64,000 bases of DNA from Candidatus Schekmanbacteria bacterium (GCA_016188575.1 JACPHN010000039.1:1-64000); one strand, 5' to 3'; positions 34,783 through 44,419 are shown, numbered from the stretch's first letter. Notes: generated by a model not told the origin, from the sequence alone. Program-made: numbers and translations.

Positions 34783-37386
34783 CTACAGGTAGCGGATCGT
34801 AATCGTCTCTCCCTCCGCCCGGACCGACAGAATTCGGGTCGGGGTGGCGCGCCCGAGCGCCGCACCCGCGGCGTCCAACGCGCCGGTGATGCCGGCAGCA
34901 ATGTCCTCGGCGTGCTCCCAGAGCGTCCCTGAAAGGTAGTCGCCCAGGTAGTCGTCAGCGAATCGCCCGAAGGCCCGCTCCGCCCAGGCCCAGCCGGCGG
35001 TGTTGAAGGCGCCGTGGAAGGTAAAATCGAAGGTCGGGGTCAGCTCGACGCCGGAGAGCACGAGCTCACCGTTGCGCACCCCCAGCGTGAGGGCGGCCTC
35101 CATCTCGAGCTTCGTGACGTCGATGTCGGGAGCGCTGGCGTCATTGTAGCAGTGCCACGTGTACTCCCAGTCGCGCAGCTCCCGCCCCCCGGCGGTCTCG
35201 AACTGCAGCGCCAGTTTCAGCTTGCCGTCGGCGATCGAAACGAGGTCCGGACCTGATCCCTCGCCAATGGCCGCATTGATCTCGTTGAGATAGAAATAGT
35301 AGTCGATCCCCGGCAGGTCCTCCGGGTGATATTCGATTACGGGAATATCGAAGCTCGTCCGTTCCGGCGCCTCGCTTCCAAAGCCGAGCTCGATGTAGGA
35401 TTCCTGGCGCAGGAAGTGGTCGCCGACGGCCGCCTCTCTGTAGTCGCAGACGCTGTCGACCCCCTCATGTCCGTTGTAGTTGTCCAGGTGGACCTGGCCG
35501 CGAATCGCCGAGGCCAAGGCGGTAACCAGCACATCGCTGATGACCCACTCGTTCGGCGTCCAGGCGTGGGAGAAGTGCTGCCATGCGGTTGCCAGCGTCC
35601 CGGCCACGGGGTAGGCCACCGACAGTCGCACCGCAATGTCAATTCCGTCGCGCTCGAAGGCACGGCCCCGGTCCGGCAACGTGATACTCCCAAGGGTGAT
35701 GGTGGTGCCGCGAGCGATGGCGTAGGTGCGCGTAAGGGTGCCGGAGGCCAGGCGACTCGATCGCGGTCCGGCAGTGCGGACGTCGTATTCGATAGTGATC
35801 GCGCTACGCCTCAGGTCGGCGTCGCCCTCGTTTTGCGCTCGGAACGCGATCGCCAGGGAGCTCTGGCTCACTATTGGAGCGAGAGATATGAGCCGCGGCG
35901 CGCGCACGTCCACGGCGACCTCCGCAGCATCTTCCAGCGGTGGCGAGGTCAGGGATGAGATCGACAGCTCAAAGCGCTCGGTCTCCTGGCTCGGGAGCAC
36001 CGTTCGCGACCCGCCGACTGCCGTGCAGCCGTTCTCCTGAACGCGCGTCCAGCCGCGGATGGAGATGCTGCCGGCATCCGAGAGGTGGCCGATACTGTTG
36101 ACGCGGGCCCGGCAGGACAGGGTCTCCCAGGTGAGGCGCGTCGAGGACCCGAGGTCGACTGCGGCGGGCGAGGCACTGAAGGAGGTAATGGCGAGCAGGT
36201 GCTCGGCCCGTCCACCGTGTGCTGCAGCGTTGCGGAAAAGCGGCCACGCCGCCAACGCCGGCCCCCCCTCGCCGCCGCGCAGGGCGAGCAACTGCCCATC
36301 GCGGCCGCCGACATACACCATTCCATCGGCGGCGATGGTCGGGGAGGAATACCCGTGAGTGTTGAGGTCTTGCGACCAGGCGATTGTCCCGTTCGGTCGC
36401 ACCGCGACCAGGGCACCCTCGTCGGAAGCGACGTAAATCGTCCCATCCCTGCCTACGGCCGGCGCCGAGCGCAGATACGCGCCGACGTCGACCCTCCAGA
36501 GCTCGCTTCCCGTGCTCGCCACGGCGTGGAGGTGGCCGTCGTAGGCACCCACATACACGACTCCGGCAGACCCGATGACGGGGGAACGGACATCAGCGCC
36601 GAGCGGCAGACGCCAGTGCAGGGTGCCATCGCGGTTGACCGCATACAGGCTGCCATCCCGGGAGCCGAAAAAGATCACTCCGTTCCCCCCGATAGCCGGA
36701 GATGAGCGCACGGCGTCGCCGGTCTCAAAGGTCCAGGCGAGCCCGCCCGAGGGGGTCAGCGCGTAGAGCGTGCCGTCCTCCGAGCCCACGTAGATCGTCC
36801 CGTCCACGGCCACCGCGGGCGAGCTGGAGATTGCTCCCATGGTGGCCACGACCCAGCGCAGGTCCCCATCCGGCGTCAGCGCGTAGACGACGCCGTCCGC
36901 GCCGCCCACGTAGAGAGTGCCGTCGGCGGCGATGGCGGGCGAGCTGCTGACGGGGCCGCCGGCCGTAGCGTAGGACCAGCGCTCGTTGCCGGTCGCATCC
37001 ACGGCGACGACGCGGCCGTCCTGAGCGCCAAAATAGATGGTGCCGTCCGCGCCGATGGCGGGCGAAGACGATACCTGTGCCCAGAGCGGGAACGACCACC
37101 GCAGCTCTCCGTCCGGAGCCACGGCAAGCAGGCGCCCGTCACCCGAACCGACATGGATCGTGCCATCATCGGCGATCGCCGGCGAACCACTGACCCAACC
37201 GCCGCCGGCGTCGTACACCCAGCGCCGGTGATCGCCGATCGCGACGACGCCATCGTCACCTCCGCCGGGTTCCGGAGCCGCCGCCAGCGCCCCGGCGCTG
37301 AGGGCGAGGCTGGCCAGGACTGCGATCTCGAATGATTTGTTTGGTGACCTGCGAGTGAACAATCCAGTTGCCAGATGTCGTTTCAT
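34783..37386 (-). CDS. Secreted protein with eight PQQ-type beta-propeller repeats
   Basis: 867 residues from the ATG at 37386, eleven bases after AGGGGAGA; a longer frame to 37509 has no support. A signal peptide is followed, at about residues 55-380, by eight repeats of about 40 residues with the core SSPAI-ADGTIYVGS-DG-LYAL, the BamB/PQQ-enzyme propeller blade. No quinoprotein catalytic residues are evident. Residues about 400-560 are beta-rich, Ig-like, and the final 300 have no recognisable domain but carry an acidic YYFYLNEIN segment and two cysteines. Likely an exported binding protein. Confidence 0.82.
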   Translation of the reverse strand: MKRHLATGLFTRRSPNKSFEIAVLASLALSAGALAAAPEPGGGDDGVVAIGDHRRWVYDAGGGWVSGSPAIADDGTIHVGSGDGRLLAVAPDGELRWSFPLWAQVSSSPAIGADGTIYFGAQDGRVVAVDATGNERWSYATAGGPVSSSPAIAADGTLYVGGADGVVYALTPDGDLRWVVATMGAISSSPAVAVDGTIYVGSEDGTLYALTPSGGLAWTFETGDAVRSSPAIGGNGVIFFGSRDGSLYAVNRDGTLHWRLPLGADVRSPVIGSAGVVYVGAYDGHLHAVASTGSELWRVDVGAYLRSAPAVGRDGTIYVASDEGALVAVRPNGTIAWSQDLNTHGYSSPTIAADGMVYVGGRDGQLLALRGGEGGPALAAWPLFRNAAAHGGRAEHLLAITSFSASPAAVDLGSSTRLTWETLSCRARVNSIGHLSDAGSISIRGWTRVQENGCTAVGGSRTVLPSQETERFELSISSLTSPPLEDAAEVAVDVRAPRLISLAPIVSQSSLAIAFRAQNEGDADLRRSAITIEYDVRTAGPRSSRLASGTLTRTYAIARGTTITLGSITLPDRGRAFERDGIDIAVRLSVAYPVAGTLATAWQHFSHAWTPNEWVISDVLVTALASAIRGQVHLDNYNGHEGVDSVCDYREAAVGDHFLRQESYIELGFGSEAPERTSFDIPVIEYHPEDLPGIDYYFYLNEINAAIGEGSGPDLVSIADGKLKLALQFETAGGRELRDWEYTWHCYNDASAPDIDVTKLEMEAALTLGVRNGELVLSGVELTPTFDFTFHGAFNTAGWAWAERAFGRFADDYLGDYLSGTLWEHAEDIAAGITGALDAAGAALGRATPTRILSVRAEGETITIRYL

Positions 37387-37630
37387 GATGGTGTCTCCCC
37401 TGATTCTCTTGGCGGCGCGGCACCACGGTGCGCGCCCGGATGGGGGTCTCGATGCGGACCCGATGGCATCGCCGGTGCTAGCGCGACGCTTCCGGATTCG
37501 AGGTTGCAACGAACGTACCGGCTCGGCAGCAAGGGCGGGCGTGCCTCAAGCACCAGGTTACGCGGGGCACCATGATGCGCTGGTCGACCAGGCGGGCGTG
37601 AAAGATTCACGCTATCAGGCGTGTCTCACG

Positions 37631-38062
37631 TCAAGCGTTCAAGGGATTTTCCCACTTGACACCGCGAAACCTGGCAATGTCACCATCCGTGCTACAGATC
37701 GTGAGGCCATGCTCGATGGCTAGTACCGCAAGATGTGCATCCGCCACGAGAGCGCCAGCCACTCCGCCATGAGAAAGCAACTGACTCAGGATAGTCGCGT
37801 GACGCTCGGTTGGCGCGGGGACCCAAACCAGCGGTAATGCCAACCACTGCTCCACTTGCTGCCAAGCCACCTGCATTTGCAATGGACGCGAAAAAATCCG
37901 CGGATTGGTGCTGATCCGCAAGAAAGCGAGCAACGACGGCCAGGGCAGTCCGACACGTGCCAGCCCGTTGAGCTGTGCGTCAAGCCACGAGTGGGCGCGC
38001 GCATGCTGCGGGTAGTCGGCAATCTTCGCGTAAAGCAGAAGGTTTGCGTCTACCAGGATCAC
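37631..38062 (-). CDS. vapC: PIN-domain toxin, VapC-like
   Basis: 143 residues with the PIN fold: MILVDANLLLYAKIADYP (catalytic Asp5), a central helix, and the C-terminal ADAHLAVLAIEHG and STDGDIARF with the remaining acidic residues. VapC proteins are Mg-dependent ribonucleases held in check by VapB. The start codon overlaps the antitoxin stop by four bases, the normal antitoxin-first order. Confidence 0.9.
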   Translation of the reverse strand: MILVDANLLLYAKIADYPQHARAHSWLDAQLNGLARVGLPWPSLLAFLRISTNPRIFSRPLQMQVAWQQVEQWLALPLVWVPAPTERHATILSQLLSHGGVAGALVADAHLAVLAIEHGLTICSTDGDIARFRGVKWENPLNA

Positions 38063-38310
38063 GGGTGGTCTTCACCCTCGGCAAGGGCCAGAATCTCAGC
38101 GATGTTGTCCAGATTCGGCAGGCGCAGTTGCCCAAGTCGCACCGGTACGGTAGCGTACTGCGTCTGCTGCAGGGGCTTCCGTTCCGCCAGGGTTGCCAAA
38201 CCGGCACGAAGCGCCACATTGACTACCGAACGCAACGGCTCTTTCCGTTCGGCGATGAGTTTCTGCAGCCCTATGGCGACGTCATCGTCGAGAGTGAGAG
38301 TGGTTCTCAT
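38059..38310 (-). CDS. vapB: VapB-like ribbon-helix-helix antitoxin
   Basis: 83 residues: MRTTLTLDDDVAIGLQKLIA is the N-terminal ribbon-helix-helix DNA-binding part (DUF2191 type), and the C-terminal region NLDNIAEILALAEG is the flexible part that wraps the toxin. It is the first gene of the pair. Upstream, GTATAGCTATGC at 38322-38333 is a palindrome (ATAGCTAT core) close to the start and is a likely autoregulatory operator. Confidence 0.85.
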   Translation of the reverse strand: MRTTLTLDDDVAIGLQKLIAERKEPLRSVVNVALRAGLATLAERKPLQQTQYATVPVRLGQLRLPNLDNIAEILALAEGEDHP

Positions 38311-38321
38311 AGATCATGGCA

Positions 38322-38333
38322 TAGCTATACGAT
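38322..38333. promoter_or_regulatory. Possible vapBC operator
   Basis: A palindrome with core ATAGCTAT lies 12-23 bases before the antitoxin start, in A+T-rich sequence likely to hold the promoter. Confidence 0.3.
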
Positions 38334-38572
38334 GCGGTGATGTCAAGCCTCGCCGCCACGAGCTCCACACCGGCCTGGTGCTTGCGTCTCCTCGCGCAAG
38401 ATCGCTCAGCCATGCGCTCGCAGTGCTCATCAATAAGGTGATGATCGAGATCCCGCCGGCGCATCTCGGCCTGAAGGCCGTGGTTTCAAACGAGCCTCCT
38501 CGAAGGGGACTGGCAAGTGCTCGGCGATTGACAATCTTGTATGATCATGCGTCCGATGCTATCCTGTCTGGC

Positions 38573-38896
38573 ATGAGACTGGTGGATTGGGCCGAGCAAC
38601 AGGGGATTACGTACCAGGCTGCATGGCGTTTGTCTAAGGCCGGCTGCCTATCAGTGCCGTCAACCCAACTGAAAACGCGGACGATCTTGGTTCATCCGCC
38701 TGAGTCGAGACAGCACGACGGCACTATTGCCTTGTTTGCCCGAGTATCCAGTGCTGGCCAACAGACGGACTTGGAGCGCCAGCTTGGACGTTTGACCGAG
38801 CACGCGAGTCATCGTGGTTTCACCCTGGTGCGCATCGAGCAAGAGATGTTCTGTCTGTGGCCATATCTTGGAAGAATTGCCACTGTCGCAGCGTGA
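38573..38896 (+). pseudogene. tnpA: IS607-family serine recombinase TnpA, N-terminal fragment
   Basis: The first 88 codons read as an IS607 TnpA: a MerR-like helix-turn-helix (MRLVDWAEQQGITYQAAWRL), the linker TRTILVHPPE and the start of the resolvase domain with the catalytic serine in LFARVSSAGQQTDLERQL. Homology ends at about 38,835 (HRGFTLVRI); the remaining residues are out-of-frame TnpB sequence. A normal TnpA has about 200 residues, so the catalytic domain is mostly gone. The element can no longer move itself. Confidence 0.8.
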
Positions 38897-39062
38897 ATGG
38901 AGATGTCCAACATGTGGCGCACAGCACGAGCGTGACCTTAATGTGGCAAGGAACTTGGAGAATCTAACGACTATGGCGAGCTCCACCCGAAGTAACGCCT
39001 GTGGAGAAGGGAGATCCCGGCAGGCTGGTTTACGGGCAGCCGGTAGCCATTCGCGGAAGTAG
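38832..39062 (+). pseudogene. tnpB: TnpB (IS200/IS605/IS607) C-terminal fragment
   Basis: About 75 codons keep the TnpB zinc finger (CSVCGH ... CPTCGAQHERDLNVARNL), including the RuvC-III aspartate in ERDLN. The RuvC-I and RuvC-II parts and the start are deleted. It is fused out of frame to the TnpA fragment at about 38,835, consistent with a single internal deletion of roughly 1.5 kb. In intact elements the omega/reRNA is transcribed from the 3' end of tnpB into the right end, so 39,000-39,130 may hold a relic of that RNA. Confidence 0.8.
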
Positions 39063-39280
39063 GAACCAGACGGCAGGAAATCAAATCGAGCCCCAAAGCC
39101 AGCGGAGATGGAAACGTAAGGTCTGGAGGACGGTAAGGCATGATCGACCGCTTTGAAGCCCGCGCCGCACGAGGGCAGGTGCAAGATGTCCGCGGCCGTG
39201 CGGTGCCCGCCGCGCCCTCGTACGAGAGTCTGCCGAGCGCAAGGGCGCGCAGTACGCGCGGCGGTCCGGCGGTTCGGGAG

Positions 39281-40612
39281 ATGAGCGTGCGGGTCGAGGT
39301 CATCACGCCGATCCTCGGCGGCGGCACCCAGATCCGCGCGATCGACGCGGTCGATGTCATTCGTGCGGCCACCGCGCGTGGGCATCTTCGCTTCTGGTGG
39401 CGCGCCATCTACTCCGTTCAGTGCCAGGGCGCAGAGGACTTGTACGCGCGCGAGAGCGCGCTTTGGGGGCGGGCCGCGACGGACGAGGGCGGACGGTCCG
39501 CTATCGAAGTCCGCATCGACGTCGAACAGGCGAGCCCGATCGACGAGAGCGACATCCGCCTCTACGACTCGAGAGATGGCAAGGCGACGCCGGGCGCTTA
39601 CGCGCTCTGGCCAGCGCGCGCGGAAACGAGGACGAGGACGCCCCCGGCCCCTCGCCGCGAGCAGGGCACACGGTTCCTGTTGACGCTTCTCGTTCCCGCA
39701 AATCGCGAGGGCGAGATACGGAATGCGGTTCGTGCATGGCTCCTCTTCGGTGGCTACGGCAGCCGTACGCGACGCGGTCTCGGGAGCTTCAGGGTTCTGG
39801 ACGACCCCAGCTCGTGGCTGCCGTCAATGGCGACGCGCGAGGCGATCAAAACCCTCTTCGGTCTCGACGTCTTTGCTTCGCCCGGAAAGACGGTCACCGA
39901 TTCGCCATGGCTCGGAGGTGCGGCGCTTCAGGTCGGCAAGGTCGAGCGCGACGCGATGAAGGCGTGGATGACCGCACTCGAATGGCTCAAGGAGTTCCGG
40001 CAGGGAACCAGCGGCCAGTCCGGTGAAAGCGCGCGCGAGCCTGGAACCAGGAAGCTGCAGCCCCAGCGGCCGTCGATCTCCAACTGGCCGGAGGCTGACA
40101 AGGTGCGGCATCTGTCGACTGCGAAGAAGGGCCTTCGTTGGGCTCACCAGCCGCGTCACAACGGCTCGCCAGCCTGGCCGCGCGCGGGCTTCGGTCTACC
40201 CATCATCGGGCAGTTCCAACAGCAGAGTCGGCAGAAGAACCAGGCGGGTAAGAACCTCTACTGGGACCAGCTCGCAACTACCGACCCGAGCTACGGGACG
40301 GAGCCGGGCAGCTTCGAGCTGTGCTGGCGCTCCGGTAACTCTGAGCATGATCGCCTCGCGAGCCCGCTGATCGTGAAGGAGCTGCCGCTCGCCGACGGGA
40401 CGTTCGTCCCATGTGCGATGTGGCTCAACCGAGCCTATCCCGACGGCAACGTCGTCCTACGCGGAGTGAACAACTCGGCCGCGCCCTTCGACCGCCTTGT
40501 CGCCGCCGGCGACACGCCTCGCTTCTCGGCGCTTGCGAACAAGCTGAGCCTACGGCAGGCGTTCCTCGACTGGCTGCACGCCAAGTACCGCACGACGGTG
40601 GTAGCGCCATGA
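39281..40612 (+). CDS. cmr1: CRISPR type III-B RAMP protein Cmr1
   Basis: 443 residues from the ATG at 39281, giving MSVRVEVITPILGGGTQIRA, the usual Cmr1 start; an in-frame ATG 141 bases upstream adds a tail that family members lack. RAMP features are HLRFWWRAIYSVQCQG (strand and Trp pair) and the glycine-rich loop GGYGSRTRRGLGSFRVLD near residue 160. Cmr1 caps the 3' end of the crRNA-containing Cmr complex. It is the first gene of a seven-gene operon in which nearly all junctions overlap. The upstream sequence is the IS607 relic, so the promoter may lie within it. Confidence 0.88.
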   Translation: MSVRVEVITPILGGGTQIRAIDAVDVIRAATARGHLRFWWRAIYSVQCQGAEDLYARESALWGRAATDEGGRSAIEVRIDVEQASPIDESDIRLYDSRDGKATPGAYALWPARAETRTRTPPAPRREQGTRFLLTLLVPANREGEIRNAVRAWLLFGGYGSRTRRGLGSFRVLDDPSSWLPSMATREAIKTLFGLDVFASPGKTVTDSPWLGGAALQVGKVERDAMKAWMTALEWLKEFRQGTSGQSGESAREPGTRKLQPQRPSISNWPEADKVRHLSTAKKGLRWAHQPRHNGSPAWPRAGFGLPIIGQFQQQSRQKNQAGKNLYWDQLATTDPSYGTEPGSFELCWRSGNSEHDRLASPLIVKELPLADGTFVPCAMWLNRAYPDGNVVLRGVNNSAAPFDRLVAAGDTPRFSALANKLSLRQAFLDWLHAKYRTTVVAP

Positions 40613-42393
40613 CCGCTCACCTGCTCCTCGTCACGCTCGGCCCCGTACAGGACTTCATCGCGCAGGCGCGGCGTACGCGTGACCTCTGGTACGGAAGCCA
40701 CGTTCTCTCGGAGCTTGGGCGCGCGGCGGCGCGCGCTCTCGTCGAAGGCAACGCGGAGCTTGTTTTTCCGGCGCTGAAGAAGGGCGATGGAGAGCTCGAG
40801 CCGTGTCTCGGTGCGCTGCGACCCGACGAAAAGCTTCCCCTGACCGTCGCCAACAAGCTCCTCGCCGAGGTTCCCTCCGGGATCGATCCCGAGAAGCTCG
40901 CGAGAGCGGTGCGCGAGGCGGTCCTGCAGTACTGGCGCGAAGATGTCGCAGCACCCGTCAAAGCCAAGTGCGCCGGCCTCCTCCCCGATGCCATCGATGC
41001 CGTCTGGACCGAGCAGATCGACACCGTCGTCGAGTTCGCGGCGAGCTGGTTGCCGCTCGGCGAGTACGCTGAAACGCGCCGCCAGATCGACAGCGCCATC
41101 GCCAGTCGGAAGATGCTACGCGACTTCGGTCCGTGGACGCACGGACGCGGCTCCGTACCCAAGTCGAGCCTCGATGGAGCAAGGGAGACCATCCTCGTGC
41201 CGCCGCGAGCGCGGCAGACGACGCTCGTGCGCAAATACCGGATCGCGGATGGCGAGCAACTCGACGCCGTCGGCCTCGTGAAGCGCGCCGGTGGTGAGCC
41301 CGCTCAGTTCGTGCCCGTCGTAAACGTCGCGCTCGCGTCCTGGGTGGAGCTCGTAAATCGCGTGGCCGCGCTGGAGCTCGAGAAGCTCCGGGATGCGTGC
41401 GGGGCGGCGGGCGTCTCGCGCGTCGTGCGCGCGGACCTCCCGTGCGCAGCGACGTTTCCCTTTGACGCCAGCGTGCTTATTCCGAGCCGCTGGCGGTCGG
41501 TGTTCGAGGAGCAGGGGCTCGAAGGTGACGCGGAGTCATGGGGCCGAGTGCACGTGCAGCCGATCCTCGACAAGGTCTCGGACTCGTATCCGTACGTCGC
41601 GTGCCTCGTCGCCGACGGCGACCACATGGGCCGTGCGATCGATCGCTTCGGCTCGGCTGCCGACCACCGTATTTTCTCCGAGGCTCTCGCGCAGTTTGCC
41701 AGCGAGGCGAGAACGGTGGTCGAGCAACGCCATCGCGGCATCCTTGTCTACGCGGGGGGCGATGACGTGCTCGCGTTCTTGCCGCTCCCCGAGGCGCTCG
41801 CGGGCGCGGAAGATCTTCGCTTGCGCTTCAGCGGCGTGATGGCATCCGCGTGTTCGTCATCGATCGAAATGCAGCGGCCGACGCTGTCAGTCGGCCTCGG
41901 AGTCGGTCACCTCATGGAAAGTATGGGCGATCTGCTGGCGCTCGGACGGGCGGCCGAACGAGAGGCCAAGCGCGACCGCAACGCGCTCGCGGTGCTGGTG
42001 GACAAAAGGTCAGGAGGCCGCAGTTCCTGGCGCGGGCAGTGGAGCGAGGATCCGGTCCGTGGTCTGCACGACAGCGCTGCCTTGCTGCAGGACCGTCTCC
42101 CGGCTCGCAAGGTCTATGAAATCGCGAGCACCCTGGCGCGTCTGCCGGAACCTGGGGACGCGAGCGGCGACGGCTGGGCACGGCTCCTCGCACTCGAGGT
42201 CAGGCGCTCGCTGGCTCGCACCGAAAGTGGGGGCCTGGACCTCCAGAGCGCCGGCCTCGCGCTCGACGACGGAGCCGGCTACCCGGCGCTGCACGCCCGT
42301 GTCCGCGCATGGGTCGCGCGGCTGCTGATTGCCCGTACGTTCGCACAGGCGATCCCGCGCGAGCGGCAGCGCGAAAAGGAGGAGGCCGCATGA
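40609..42393 (+). CDS. cmr2: CRISPR type III-B Cas10/Cmr2, HD-less, GGDD intact
   Basis: 594 residues. The N-terminal LLLVTLGPVQDFIAQARRTR is the Cas10 palm-1 start, and LVADGDHMGRAIDRF and GILVYAGGDDVLAFL (GGDD at 383-386) form the cyclase active site. Usual Cmr2 proteins of 750-900 residues carry an N-terminal HD nuclease; here the palm starts at residue 1 and no HD signature precedes it. The protein should assemble with Cmr3, generate cyclic oligoadenylates on target RNA binding, and lack DNA cleavage. ATGA overlaps with cmr1 and cmr3. Confidence 0.92.
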   Translation: MTAHLLLVTLGPVQDFIAQARRTRDLWYGSHVLSELGRAAARALVEGNAELVFPALKKGDGELEPCLGALRPDEKLPLTVANKLLAEVPSGIDPEKLARAVREAVLQYWREDVAAPVKAKCAGLLPDAIDAVWTEQIDTVVEFAASWLPLGEYAETRRQIDSAIASRKMLRDFGPWTHGRGSVPKSSLDGARETILVPPRARQTTLVRKYRIADGEQLDAVGLVKRAGGEPAQFVPVVNVALASWVELVNRVAALELEKLRDACGAAGVSRVVRADLPCAATFPFDASVLIPSRWRSVFEEQGLEGDAESWGRVHVQPILDKVSDSYPYVACLVADGDHMGRAIDRFGSAADHRIFSEALAQFASEARTVVEQRHRGILVYAGGDDVLAFLPLPEALAGAEDLRLRFSGVMASACSSSIEMQRPTLSVGLGVGHLMESMGDLLALGRAAEREAKRDRNALAVLVDKRSGGRSSWRGQWSEDPVRGLHDSAALLQDRLPARKVYEIASTLARLPEPGDASGDGWARLLALEVRRSLARTESGGLDLQSAGLALDDGAGYPALHARVRAWVARLLIARTFAQAIPRERQREKEEAA

Positions 42394-43556
42394 CGAGGAC
42401 TGCGCGTGTTGCCCTCGTTCCACGTGACGGCATCTTCTGCAAGGACGGAAGGGGCTGGCATACGAGCGCCTCCGGCCGCGGGCACGGTCTTGACTGGCCA
42501 TGGCCGTCCACTATCCTCGGCGCGCTCCGATCGGCCTGGGGTCGAGCGGAGGAGGCAAGGATTGGTGCCATCTTCGGCCCCGACGACTGGCGGACGCGCA
42601 CGGCGACAATCCGGCTCGGGAGAACGCTGGCGCTCCGGCGGCGACACGGTGCCGCGTGGGGCACCGAGCACGCAACGTGGCCGGTTCCCCTGGACGCCCT
42701 CTGGCTCGAGCGCCGAACCGAGGTACATCGGCTCGACCCGGTCGAGCCCGTCGCACCGACGCTCGGGCGCGACGACGACAAGGCCCGCGAGGACCTGATG
42801 CGGCCCTTCCTCGATGGCGCCGGGAAGCCGCTCCCGCCGCCACGCTGGTGGAGCAACGAGGACTTCTCGGCCTGGCTCGCGGGGCACTCCGTCCCGGTGC
42901 GAGACGGCGACGACGTACTCGCCATGGCGCGCCGCCTTCAGGTGCACGTCGGCATTCTTCCCGAAGAGCTCACGGCCGACGAGGGCGTCCTCTTTTCGCA
43001 CGACGTGATCGAGACGCTCGATTCGGACGCCGAATGGGCGATCGGAGCCGAGGCCGTCCTTCCGGACGGCGAGCTGTCCGCGGTCACGACGCTCGGATCA
43101 GATGGGCGCCTGGTGCGTGTGGAGCCGCTGCCCGACGCGCTTTTCGAGCCGCCTGCGCTGGTGCTCGAAGCCTTCCGGGCCACGAGCATCGGCCTGCGGA
43201 TCGCCGCTGTCACGCCGATCTGCTTCGAACGAGGCTGGTTGCCCGTCGGCTTGGAGCGGCAAGCTGGCATGTACCGGGGCCGCGTACCCGGCATCGACCA
43301 CGAAGTGATCCTGCGCGCAGCCTTCGTCCCGCGACCGAGTCACGTTTCGGGCTGGGATATGGCGGCGGGTGCACCGAAGCCGACCTCGCGCCTCGTAGCG
43401 CCGGGTGCCGTCTACTTCTTCGAGCGAACGGATGCGAAGCCTTTCGGTGAAGTCGACGCCCGGTCGCTCTGGCTCGCGGCGCTTGGCGAGCGCACGGATG
43501 AGGGCTTCGGGCGGGTCGTTCCGGGAGTCTGGAGTCCGAAGAGGAGCACCCGATGA
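42390..43556 (+). CDS. cmr3: CRISPR type III-B protein Cmr3
   Basis: 388 residues. The call rests on the RAMP fold and position: MTRTARVALVPRDGIFCKDG, then HGLDWPWPSTILGALRSAWG, a mid-region GLRIAAVTPICFERGW, and a glycine-rich C-terminal LAALGERTDEGFGRVVPG that binds the crRNA 5' tag. Cmr3 contacts Cmr2 and the repeat-derived crRNA handle at the base of the complex. It overlaps both neighbours by four bases. Confidence 0.88.
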   Translation: MTRTARVALVPRDGIFCKDGRGWHTSASGRGHGLDWPWPSTILGALRSAWGRAEEARIGAIFGPDDWRTRTATIRLGRTLALRRRHGAAWGTEHATWPVPLDALWLERRTEVHRLDPVEPVAPTLGRDDDKAREDLMRPFLDGAGKPLPPPRWWSNEDFSAWLAGHSVPVRDGDDVLAMARRLQVHVGILPEELTADEGVLFSHDVIETLDSDAEWAIGAEAVLPDGELSAVTTLGSDGRLVRVEPLPDALFEPPALVLEAFRATSIGLRIAAVTPICFERGWLPVGLERQAGMYRGRVPGIDHEVILRAAFVPRPSHVSGWDMAAGAPKPTSRLVAPGAVYFFERTDAKPFGEVDARSLWLAALGERTDEGFGRVVPGVWSPKRSTR

Positions 43557-44419
43557 ACACGAGACCATTTATCCTGCACGCGCTATCGCCGCTCCACGCT
43601 GGTACCGGACACGCGGCGGACGTCATCGATCTGCCTACGGCGCGCATGAAGGCGACCGGCATTCCTTTCGTGCCGGGCTCGTCCGTCAAGGGCGTGCTGC
43701 GGGACGCTCGGCGTAGCGGCGATCGTGACAAGACCGAGGCGGTCTTCGGTCCCTCAGATGATCCGGCCGCGCATGCGGGCGCGCTCGTCGTCGGTGACGC
43801 GCGCCTGTTGGCGCTGCCGGTCCGGAGCTTCCGCGGCACGTTCGCGTGGACGACCTCGCCGCTGCTCCTCGCGCTCGCGAAGCGCGATCTCGACGACGTC
43901 GGGAAGGACCTCTCCATCCCCAGCATCAGCCGCGGTGCGCAGCTCGCCCCAGGAAGTTGCTGCGGCCACAACGGTCGGCTCTACCTCGAGGATCTGGATC
44001 TGCCCGCGACCGAATCCAAGGAGGCGGCCGCCTGGGCACGGTTCCTCGCTCCGCTCGCATCGCCCGGGGACGACATCTTCACGAAGCGCTTCGCCATGGT
44101 CGACGACGACACCATGACATTCCTCTGGGAGACAGCGACGCAGCTGGACGCACGGGTCCGCCTGGACGAGAAGACGCGCACCGTCGCCCCCGGCGCCTTG
44201 TGGCTGGAGGAGAGCCTCCCACCAGAAACACTGCTCATCGGTCTGCTTGCGGCGGATCGCAGCCGCCGGCGCGGCACCGCCATGACGCCTGACGATGTCT
44301 TGGGCTTCGCGCTTGCCGGCGAGGAGGTCTTCCAGCTCGGAGGCAAGGCGACGACCGGGCGCGGCCGGTGCCGGATGATCCCCGTTGCGCGAAAGGATGC
44401 CGGCCATGGCAACACCTGA
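43553..44419 (+). CDS. cmr4: CRISPR type III-B backbone subunit Cmr4
   Basis: 288 residues, the typical length of Cmr4. The N-terminal HALSPLHAGTGHAADVIDLP carries Asp26, the residue that cleaves target RNA in studied complexes, followed by TGIPFVPGSSVKGVLRD (thumb and G-rich region). GLLAADRSRRRG and the C-terminal FQLGGKATTGRGRCRM complete the RAMP signature. Several copies form the helical backbone, so the complex should still cut target RNA at 6-nt spacing. It overlaps cmr3 by four bases and cmr5 by 14. Confidence 0.93.
   Translation: MNTRPFILHALSPLHAGTGHAADVIDLPTARMKATGIPFVPGSSVKGVLRDARRSGDRDKTEAVFGPSDDPAAHAGALVVGDARLLALPVRSFRGTFAWTTSPLLLALAKRDLDDVGKDLSIPSISRGAQLAPGSCCGHNGRLYLEDLDLPATESKEAAAWARFLAPLASPGDDIFTKRFAMVDDDTMTFLWETATQLDARVRLDEKTRTVAPGALWLEESLPPETLLIGLLAADRSRRRGTAMTPDDVLGFALAGEEVFQLGGKATTGRGRCRMIPVARKDAGHGNT

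Noticed and set aside
38300-39280. Possible CRISPR array upstream of cmr1
   Set aside because: No regularly spaced repeats of 25-40 bases; the sequence is explained by the IS607 relic.
42068-42090. His-Asp pair in Cas10 (LHDSAALLQD) as an HD nuclease
   Set aside because: It is C-terminal to GGDD and lacks the surrounding HD-domain pattern; a Cas10 HD domain would precede the palm.
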